DNA from: CAYRYU01 sp964428355
GTDB lineage: Bacteria > Muiribacteriota > Ozemobacteria > Ozemobacterales > Ozemobacteraceae
Assembly (NCBI GenBank): GCA_964428355.1
Contig: CAYRYU010000163.1
Location: forward strand, 1 to 10,584
Direction: 5' to 3'
DNA: 10,584 nucleotides
Under the pieces are notes generated by a model that worked only from the letters and a program-made list of their open reading frames with translations, was not told where the DNA came from and made no database searches. The translations under genes were made by a program, and so were the position numbers. Of this stretch, positions 1 to 5,120 are shown piece after piece (position 1 is the first letter of the stretch; each line of letters opens with the position of its first letter).

Positions 1-29
1 ACCCCAACCCCTGTCAAAAAATGCCCTAG

Positions 30-84
30 GGAAAAAAGGGGACATGAGAATCTTTTCTAAAGATTCTCATGTCCCCTTTTTTCC
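30..84. repeat. Palindromic repeat, copy 1 (26-bp perfect hairpin with A6/T6 flanks)
   Basis: Positions 30-55 pair perfectly with 59-84 around a 3-nt loop (TCT at 56-58). The core GGGGACATGAGAATCTTT (38-55) is mirrored at 59-76, and the same core recurs at 1101-1141 and 1151-1168, so this is a repeat family and not a chance hairpin. The stem is bounded by A6 (32-37) and T6 (77-82), so on either strand a GC-containing stem is followed by a T run. That layout would also work as a bidirectional intrinsic terminator insulating the following regulator gene. Palindromic units of this kind resemble REP sequences mobilised by RAYT (TnpA_REP, Y1-type) transposases. That link is family knowledge plus inference; no transposase is visible here. 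Confidence 0.85.
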
Positions 85-162
85 TGCTCTCCAATTTTTC
101 TGGTTTCATTTCCGCAAGTTCGGTCAAGAGAAAAGTGCGATTAAAAGGTATCCTGAAATCGA

Positions 163-167
163 GGAGG
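163..167 (+). promoter_or_regulatory. Ribosome binding site fixing the start of the AraC-family gene
   Basis: GGAGG lies 9 nt upstream of the ATG at 177. It selects this start over the in-frame ATG at 69, which lies inside the right arm of the palindromic repeat and would add 36 residues unlike the family. Confidence 0.75.
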
Positions 168-176
168 CGACGGAAA

Positions 177-1076
177 ATGCGGGAAAGATACGCCGCTGTA
201 AGGCGAATGTTGGAATGCATTGAGAAGCATCTCGATTCCCCCTTGTCCCTGAAGGAACTCTCCGAGGAAGCGGGTTATTCTCCCTTCCATGCATCGAGGT
301 TGTTCAGAGAAATCGTCGGGATCCCCCCACGGGATTATCTGAGGGCCCGCAGATTGTCCCAGGCGGCTCAGCGACTTCGGGACACAAGGAGAAGCATTCT
401 AGAAATCAGTCTCGATACGGCGTTTGAATCCCACGAAGGTTTTTCCAGGGCATTCAAAAGACAGTTCGGTTTGACCCCCGAAAACTATCGGAAAGATGTT
501 CCCCCGATTCCGTTGTTTCTCCCACGTGTCTCAAAGGAACATTTCCTCGATTTCTTGAAAGGAGAATCACCAAACATGGATAACAAACCACAACCCATCT
601 TCGTGCAGGTAATCGAAAAACCCGTCAGAAAGATCATCCTCAAGCGGGGACGAAAGGCGACCCATTACTTCGAATACTGTGAGGAGGTCGGATGCGATGT
701 CTGGGGTGTTCTGACGAGCATCAAGGACGCCATCTTCGAACCCCTTGGCTTGTGGCTTCCCGACAAAATGCGCACAAAAGGCACTTCTGAGTATGCCCAG
801 GGAGTGGAGGTCGGACTCGCCTATTCCGGTCCAATCCCCGAAGGAATGGAACTGATCGAGCTTGCGGCATGTCGAATGATGGTTTTTCAGAGCCAACCCT
901 ACAAAGACGAGGAAATGGGCAAGGTGATCGGTTTCATCCAGGGCGCAATCGAAACCTATCAACCCTCGGTTTTCGGTTATGAATGGGCCGATGAAGAAGC
1001 CCCTCGTTTCCAGCTTTGCCCGATCCCCGAGCGGGGTTACATCGAGGGCCGCCCTGTCCGTAAGGTCGCACGATGA
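177..1076 (+). CDS. AraC-family transcriptional regulator with C-terminal GyrI-like effector domain
   Basis: A 299-residue predicted DNA-binding regulator. Residues 1-105 form the double helix-turn-helix domain of the AraC/XylS family, with LSLKELSEEAGYSPFHASRLF (about 23-43) as the first HTH and the conserved GFSRAFKRQFGLTPENYR (88-105) at the end of the second. After a linker, about 140-296 matches GyrI-like/BacR-type small-molecule binding domains, with the characteristic YFEYCEEVGCDVWGVL (164-179), YAQGVEV (206-212) and YEWADEEAPRF (268-278). AraC plus GyrI-like proteins of about 280-300 residues are common one-component sensors, often linked to multidrug or stress response. The ATG at 177 has a good Shine-Dalgarno; the reading frame extends upstream into the repeat but that part is unlikely to be translated. 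Repeats flank the gene on both sides, so it has no operon partner and its targets are unknown. The domain call is firm; the ligand is not known. Confidence 0.92.
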   Translation: MRERYAAVRRMLECIEKHLDSPLSLKELSEEAGYSPFHASRLFREIVGIPPRDYLRARRLSQAAQRLRDTRRSILEISLDTAFESHEGFSRAFKRQFGLTPENYRKDVPPIPLFLPRVSKEHFLDFLKGESPNMDNKPQPIFVQVIEKPVRKIILKRGRKATHYFEYCEEVGCDVWGVLTSIKDAIFEPLGLWLPDKMRTKGTSEYAQGVEVGLAYSGPIPEGMELIELAACRMMVFQSQPYKDEEMGKVIGFIQGAIETYQPSVFGYEWADEEAPRFQLCPIPERGYIEGRPVRKVAR

Positions 1077-1095
1077 CTAACTGACCCGGGGCTCA

Positions 1096-1146
1096 AATTC
1101 GGGGACATGAGAATCTTTTCCTTAAAGATTCTCATGTCCCCGAATT
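1096..1146. repeat. Palindromic repeat, copy 2 (23-bp perfect hairpin)
   Basis: Positions 1096-1118 pair perfectly with 1124-1146 around loop TCCTT. The inner 18 bp on each side are identical to copy 1 at 30-84. The outer bases differ: AATTC/GAATT here instead of the A6/T6 of copy 1. It begins 20 bp after the stop codon of the AraC-family gene and could also end its transcript, although no T run follows the stem. Confidence 0.85.
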
Positions 1147-1150
1147 AGCT

Positions 1151-1182
1151 AAAGATTCTCATGTCCCCGATTTAATGTCCCC
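1151..1182. repeat. Partial palindromic repeat, copy 3, running into the gap
   Basis: AAAGATTCTCATGTCCCC (1151-1168) is the right arm only of the palindrome. It is followed by a shorter unit GATTTAATGTCCCC (1169-1182) that meets the N run. The short unit occurs again just after the gap (1287-1300), so the unresolved bases sit inside a repeat family. Confidence 0.8.
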
Positions 1183-1282
1183 NNNNNNNNNNNNNNNNNN
1201 NNNNNNNNNNNNNNNNNNNNNNNNNNNNNNNNNNNNNNNNNNNNNNNNNNNNNNNNNNNNNNNNNNNNNNNNNNNNNNNNNN
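1183..1282. other. 100-N assembly gap
   Basis: Exactly 100 N, the conventional filler for a scaffold join of unknown length. Both edges are ATGTCCCC-type repeat units, which explains why assembly failed here. The true length and content are unknown. An element or gene carried between repeat copies could be missing. Confidence 0.97.
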
Positions 1283-1306
1283 CCCCGATTTAATGTCCCC
1301 GAATTA
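1283..1306. repeat. Repeat remnant after the gap, containing the stop codon of the Sel1 gene
   Basis: CCCC, then GATTTAATGTCCCC (1287-1300), then GAATTA (1301-1306). The sequence ATGTCCCCGAATTAG here (1293-1307) is the same as the right end of copy 2 (1134-1148). Bases 1304-1306, read on the minus strand, are the TAA stop of the Sel1-repeat gene, so the repeat boundary overlaps the gene end. Confidence 0.75.
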
Positions 1307-2023
1307 GTTGGGATTGGGTTTCCAGGTGCGGGCGAGTTTCTGGGCGGCTTGGATCATTTCGGGGGTCATCTCCCGCTCAATACTGTCACGCGCCTGGATG
1401 ATATCGGCTTCCCCCTTCCGGCTGGCAAGAAGCAACCACATGTAGGCGGTGACGAGATCCTTTTCCACCCCTTCCCCGGTTGAATACATCGTTCCGAGGC
1501 CAAGTTGCCCTGCCGTGTTTCCAAGCTCGGCGGATAGACGGAACCATTTTTCCGCTTCCTTGAGATCCTGGGATACGCCTTCCGAGAAGTAGAAAATCCT
1601 TCCAAGGAAATACATCGCATCCGAGTTGCCCTTGTCAGCAGCCTGGCGGAAAAACGAGACCGCAAGATCGGCATCCTTCAGGACCCCGCGCCCATAGTGA
1701 AAAAGAGAACCCAGGCCCAGATTGCCGAGGTCGCTGCCTTTGGCTGCCGAGAGGCAGTACCACTTCTTCGCCAGGGAATAATCCCGGCGAACCCCTTTGC
1801 CCTTTTCGTATCTCCTCCCCAGTTTTCCCTGGGCCGCGGGATCGCCCTTCTCCGCGGCCTTTTGAAGGTCATCCAGGCTCTCCCCGGTTTCGGAAGCGTC
1901 TGGGCGTCGCGACTGGACGGCCGTCTCGGGGAGATCCCCAGCCAGAGCAGGGTCTTCAGCGCTAGAGTCACCTGCGAAAACCGTTCCCCCCAGCAGGAGG
2001 AAAAGGAAAAGGAGATTCTTCAT
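1304..2023 (-). CDS. Secreted Sel1-repeat (TPR-like) protein
   Basis: A 239-residue exported protein, or 240 if the adjacent upstream ATG (2024-2026) is used. The N-terminus is a signal peptide: a short positive start, a leucine/phenylalanine-rich core and a likely cleavage after TVFA. A low-complexity polar stretch follows, then four perfectly spaced 36-residue Sel1 repeats at about 61-204, with hallmark endings such as AAKG, AADKG and SAELG and the typical AYMWLLLAS in the last one. The C-terminal TPEMIQAAQKLARTWKPN is the usual ending of such proteins, so the gene is near full length although its stop lies in repeat sequence. Sel1 repeats form alpha-solenoid protein-interaction scaffolds, here probably periplasmic; partner unknown. 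The second ATG has the better spacing (7 nt) from GAGGAG. It follows the copper ATPase gene so closely that the two are probably coupled, which suggests, but does not prove, a metal-related or envelope-stress role. Confidence 0.88.
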   Translation of the reverse strand: MKNLLFLFLLLGGTVFAGDSSAEDPALAGDLPETAVQSRRPDASETGESLDDLQKAAEKGDPAAQGKLGRRYEKGKGVRRDYSLAKKWYCLSAAKGSDLGNLGLGSLFHYGRGVLKDADLAVSFFRQAADKGNSDAMYFLGRIFYFSEGVSQDLKEAEKWFRLSAELGNTAGQLGLGTMYSTGEGVEKDLVTAYMWLLLASRKGEADIIQARDSIEREMTPEMIQAAQKLARTWKPNPN

Positions 2024-2030
2024 CATTCAG

Positions 2031-2036
2031 CTCCTC
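2031..2036 (-). promoter_or_regulatory. Ribosome binding site of the Sel1 gene, overlapping the ATPase stop codon
   Basis: On the minus strand GAGGAG lies 4 nt before the first ATG (2024-2026) and 7 nt before the second (2021-2023). It overlaps the TGA stop (2035-2037) of the upstream P-type ATPase, an arrangement typical of translational coupling. Confidence 0.7.
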
Positions 2037-4269
2037 ATTTCATGCGAGTTGAAAATTCCGGATCATTCACCGGGAAAAGTCGCCTGAGAGCGATCGAGTT
2101 GAGAACCACCGAGATTGAGGAAAGCGCCATCGCCAATCCCGCGATCTCGGGTGAAAGCCCTGCCCGGGGACCGAAAAACGGGATCAGGATTCCAGCGGCA
2201 AGTGGAAGGGCAAGCAGATTGTACCCGACAGCCCAGAACAGGTTCTGGCGAATGCGGGATATGGTGGCTCGGGCAAGGTCGATCCCGAAGGGAAGCAGCC
2301 CCATCTCTTTTCCGACCATGACGAGGTCGGTTGCTTCGCGAGCGGCTTCAGCGCCCGATCCGATGGCGATCCCGACCAGGGCCGTGGAAAGCGCGGGTGC
2401 GTCATTGATTCCGTCCCCGACGAACCCGGTCGGGCCTTGCGCGAGATACTCCCGCACGATTTCCACCTTTCCCGCGGGCTTCACCTCGGACCGGAACTCA
2501 TGAATCTCCAGCTGGCGGGCCACTTCGGCAACCGCAGCCTCGCGATCGCCGCTGACTATGACGGGTTTGATCCCGCGATCGACCAGAGCCCTCACCATTC
2601 CAGGCGAATCGGGTTTGACCGGGTCCGAAAGACCGAAAACCAGAACAACCTCCTTTTCCGTTGCCAGAAAAACCGGGGAAAGCCCCTTCTCTTTGAAGCC
2701 GGGAGGAAGCTTGGGAGGCCTGATTCCGTTTTCCGCCAGAAAAACACCACTCCCGAGGAACCAGCTTCTACCGTCGGCGGTCCCTCCCGTGAGGCCGAAA
2801 CCCCGCTTTTCTTCGAAAGAAACAAGCTCCATGCCTTCATTTCCGGTCGTCTCGCCCAGAAACGCCACTATCCCACGCGATAGAGGGTGGATCGAACGGG
2901 AGGCAAGGGACCTCGCCGCCATGTCATCCCTGGCAGGGGAAGCCGAGGGTGGGCGGAAGGTTTCGCGAACGGACGGACTTCCGAGAGTAAGGGTTCCGGT
3001 CTTGTCGAAAAGGAGGAATTTCAGCTCACCGAGTGCCTCCAGGGCCGATGGCTTTTTCACCAGGAGGCCTCTTTTCATAGCGATTCCACCTGCAACGACG
3101 ATCGCGGTAGGTGTGGCAAGCCCAAGAGCGCAGGGGCAGGCTACAACCGTGACCGCCACCGCCCGCATCAAGGCTTCGTGAAATCCCCCGCCCGCAACCA
3201 ACCAGCCCAGAAAGGTCAGGACGGAAATGGAAACAACCGCGGGAACGAAGATGTCGGAAGCCCGGTCCGCGAACCTCTGGATGGGGGGCTTGTCTCCCTG
3301 TGCCCGCCGCATTGCACGGATGAGCCCCTGGAGTGTCGATTCCGAGCCCGGGCGGGAAACCCTCATCGACAGTTCGCCGGTAAGATTGACCGTTCCCGAA
3401 AGCACGCAGGAACCCGCCTGTTTCTCGACGGGCATGGATTCACCCGTCAGAAGACTCTCGTCAACCGCGCTTCCTCCCCCGACCACGGTTCCGTCGACGG
3501 GAAAACGTTCTCCGGGAAGAATCCGAAGAAGGTCACCCGGGCGGACGTCACCGACCGGGACGGTCGTATCGCCACCTTCGACAAGCTTCCTGGCAGTTCC
3601 CTGCTGGAGTTCCGTGAGTGATCGCAACGAGTCGGACGCTGATTTCCGGGCGGCAGATTCCATCCTCTTGCCTACCAGAATGAACAGCGTGAGCAGTGCC
3701 GTGGTCTCGAAATGGACCATCCCATGTCCATCACCGGCTCCCAGCGAAGGAAATGCCAGCACCAGGGACGAGTATGTCCATGAGGTTCCAAGGCCCAACG
3801 AGACCAGGACATCCATGTTCGTGCTGCGGACCTTCAGGGACCTGATTGCACCCTGGAAGAAACGTCTGCCCGTGGTCATCAGGATAAGACCCGAAAGAAT
3901 CATCTGGGTGAAGCGGTTTGGCCAGGAATCGGCTCCCGCCATAGCCAGAAATGCGGTAGGAACAGCCAGGAGAGAGGTAAAAACCACCTCCGCGGTACCG
4001 GTCGATTCGTCGGTTCGTTCCCCGGACTTCCGGGCCCCGAACCCGAGGTTTTGGATCTTGGCGATCACCTGCTCGGGAGAAACCTTTGCGGCGTCGAAAC
4101 GGACCTCGGCCGACTCGTCGCCCAGGAAAACCCTGACCGATTCTATTCCGGAAACTCCCGCCAACCCCTTTTCGATCGTTCGGGCACAGTTGGCGCAGCT
4201 CATTCCGGAGATGAGAAGAAAAAGATCCTCCCCTTGAAGGAGAGGACCGGTCGAGTTTTCCTTGTTCAA
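2035..4269 (-). CDS. copA: Cu+-exporting P1B-type ATPase (CopA-like)
   Basis: A 744-residue inner-membrane pump that exports Cu+ (possibly Ag+) using ATP. Domains in order: one heavy-metal-associated domain with GMSCANC (Cys25, Cys28), membrane helices at about 94-200, the actuator domain with TGES (275-278), helices 5-6 with the transport motif CPC (378-380), the phosphorylation site DKTGT (Asp422), the HP motif (His461-Pro462), the hinge GDGINDAP (618-625), and two final helices. YN (683-684) and MALSS with a nearby Asn (714-724) in the last helices are the signature of the P1B-1 copper subgroup rather than the Zn/Cd pumps. Length is normal. The apparent start is TTG, with no clear Shine-Dalgarno and a 9-bp inverted repeat just upstream. 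The next in-frame ATG is Met23 inside the metal-binding motif, so the true start cannot be far from 4269. No CopZ or CueR/CsoR gene is in the window. The Sel1 gene follows directly. Confidence 0.93.
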   Translation of the reverse strand: MNKENSTGPLLQGEDLFLLISGMSCANCARTIEKGLAGVSGIESVRVFLGDESAEVRFDAAKVSPEQVIAKIQNLGFGARKSGERTDESTGTAEVVFTSLLAVPTAFLAMAGADSWPNRFTQMILSGLILMTTGRRFFQGAIRSLKVRSTNMDVLVSLGLGTSWTYSSLVLAFPSLGAGDGHGMVHFETTALLTLFILVGKRMESAARKSASDSLRSLTELQQGTARKLVEGGDTTVPVGDVRPGDLLRILPGERFPVDGTVVGGGSAVDESLLTGESMPVEKQAGSCVLSGTVNLTGELSMRVSRPGSESTLQGLIRAMRRAQGDKPPIQRFADRASDIFVPAVVSISVLTFLGWLVAGGGFHEALMRAVAVTVVACPCALGLATPTAIVVAGGIAMKRGLLVKKPSALEALGELKFLLFDKTGTLTLGSPSVRETFRPPSASPARDDMAARSLASRSIHPLSRGIVAFLGETTGNEGMELVSFEEKRGFGLTGGTADGRSWFLGSGVFLAENGIRPPKLPPGFKEKGLSPVFLATEKEVVLVFGLSDPVKPDSPGMVRALVDRGIKPVIVSGDREAAVAEVARQLEIHEFRSEVKPAGKVEIVREYLAQGPTGFVGDGINDAPALSTALVGIAIGSGAEAAREATDLVMVGKEMGLLPFGIDLARATISRIRQNLFWAVGYNLLALPLAAGILIPFFGPRAGLSPEIAGLAMALSSISVVLNSIALRRLFPVNDPEFSTRMK

Positions 4270-4313
4270 GCGGGTTTCACAAAGGAGTCCGATGCAGGTG
4301 CCACGAAACCCGC
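4270..4313. promoter_or_regulatory. Inverted repeat directly upstream of the ATPase start
   Basis: GCGGGTTTC (4270-4278) and GAAACCCGC (4305-4313) form a perfect 9-bp inverted repeat with 26 nt between. In the ATPase transcript the closing arm ends at the base before the TTG start, so a stem here could expose or hide the start region. It may be an operator, a 5' leader structure, or chance in GC-rich DNA. Confidence 0.35.
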
Positions 4314-4370
4314 CGCCCGCTGCCGAAATGCCGGATCACAAGCGCGAAAGAAGAACCATCCTTCTCTCCC

Positions 4371-4400
4371 ATGGTGAACCCACCATTCCGGGTTTCCCGG
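4371..4400. promoter_or_regulatory. Two adjacent short inverted repeats in the ATPase upstream region
   Basis: ATGGTG-AACC-CACCAT (4371-4386) is a perfect 6-bp inverted repeat with a 4-nt spacer. It is followed by CCGGG-TTT-CCCGG (4388-4400). They lie about 100-130 bp upstream of the ATPase start. A dyad like the first could bind a dimeric regulator. I do not recognise it as a known CueR or CsoR operator. Confidence 0.3.
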
Positions 4401-4450
4401 GCACAAGACGCGGAACGTGGAAAACCCGGTGAAACCGGCGGGGTCTATCG

Positions 4451-4464
4451 CGGGCCGGGGCCCG
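4451..4464 (-). terminator. GC-rich hairpin just after the 168-aa gene (terminator-like, no U tract)
   Basis: CGGGCC-GG-GGCCCG is a perfect 6-bp inverted repeat that begins 4 nt downstream of the stop codon of the small secreted-protein gene. It could pause or end transcription, but no T run follows it on the minus strand, so it is not a classical intrinsic terminator. The 4270-4468 interval holds no other supported gene. Confidence 0.3.
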
Positions 4465-4468
4465 ATGG

Positions 4469-4975
4469 TCAGAGTTCGTCGGCTGGATCAGCTTTTGGGG
4501 GGAAAACGGGTTTCTGGCCCTTGGTCTTGACCACGGTTTCCTTCACCTTGTCGATGGTGGTTCCCGTGCCCATTCCGAGCGGGACATTCTTCTCATCGAG
4601 AGGCCAGAACCCCTGGACGTAGTTGTTCACGTGATAGAGGGTGGGGTCTTTCGGATCGACCGTGAGAAACAGGACACCCTTCTTGCCTGCCTTCAGGACA
4701 ACTTCGTCTTCCCAACCGGTCAGGGTCTCGACCTTGATCTCGCTGCCGGCCTTGACTTCGCCCTTGAGCACTTCCTGGACGCCGACAGTATTGAGGACCT
4801 TGATGAAGCCCACCTCATCCTTTCCGGTTTCCTTGCCGGACTTGGGGTCGGCGATTATGATCACGTCGGACGTGATGACCAGGTTGTCGAGGGACAGGGT
4901 CTCGATCATTGCATAGCCTCCCGCGGCGATGAAGGTGAACAGGGCCATGGCGAAAAGGGTGCGCTTGTAGGTCAT
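4469..4975 (-). CDS. Small secreted protein of unknown function
   Basis: A 168-residue protein whose family I do not recognise with confidence. The N-terminus MTYKRTLFAMALFTFIAAGGYA is a clear signal peptide with probable cleavage near residue 22. The mature part is rich in Lys, Val, Asp and Gly, with no cysteine and no further membrane segment, and looks like a compact beta-rich domain. The stretches SDVIIIADP (36-44), VQEVLKGEVKAGSEIKVET (66-84) and KKGVLFLTVDP (98-108) recall uncharacterised exported proteins with an 'LKG...G..I.V' beta-sandwich pattern; this is impression, not a family assignment. The start is secure: AGGAGG (4981-4986) lies 5 nt before the ATG. It is transcribed divergently from the glycan operon and ends about 200 bp before the ATPase gene, so it is probably a separate transcript. 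No cofactor-binding or catalytic motif is visible. Confidence 0.8.
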   Translation of the reverse strand: MTYKRTLFAMALFTFIAAGGYAMIETLSLDNLVITSDVIIIADPKSGKETGKDEVGFIKVLNTVGVQEVLKGEVKAGSEIKVETLTGWEDEVVLKAGKKGVLFLTVDPKDPTLYHVNNYVQGFWPLDEKNVPLGMGTGTTIDKVKETVVKTKGQKPVFPPKADPADEL

Positions 4976-5069
4976 AATTTCCTCCTGAATCGGAATTGTC
5001 CATTCAATCTAACGGGTCCGTTCTTCATAACGTCGATACCCGATAACGGATTGATTTTCCGTGAGTTTT

Positions 5070-5098
5070 ATTTAACCATGTTGCCCCGAAAAACACAA
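5070..5098 (-). promoter_or_regulatory. Possible sigma70-type promoter for the 168-aa secreted protein gene
   Basis: On the minus strand, TTGTGT (5098-5093) and TTAAAT (5075-5070) are separated by 17 bp, matching the -35/-10 spacing. Matches to consensus are only partial. Transcription would start near 5063 and leave a leader of about 90 nt. No comparably spaced plus-strand pair is evident for the divergent operon in the 145-bp interval. Confidence 0.25.
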
Positions 5099-5120
5099 AT
5101 CGTGTACCGTCCAGGGTGAA

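Noticed and set aside
69..176. Upstream extension of the AraC-family gene to an ATG at 69
   Set aside because: That ATG lies inside the right arm of the palindromic repeat, and the extra 36 residues do not resemble the family. The ATG at 177 has a good Shine-Dalgarno.
30..1146. AraC-family gene as cargo of a classical composite transposon
   Set aside because: The flanks are short palindromes without any transposase, and no target-site duplication could be identified around the pair.
1175..1483. Plus-strand open frame crossing the N gap
   Set aside because: A third of it is undefined sequence and the rest lies antisense to the well-supported Sel1 gene.
3227..4237. 336-codon plus-strand frame antisense to the copper ATPase
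   Set aside because: Composition is that of an antisense shadow (Ser, Arg and Pro rich, no domain) and the ATPase is intact on the other strand.
4277..4372. 31-codon minus-strand ORF upstream of the ATPase, a possible leader peptide
   Set aside because: It starts at 4372 with no Shine-Dalgarno and has no recognisable metal-binding residues or similarity. Short frames like this are expected by chance in GC-rich DNA.
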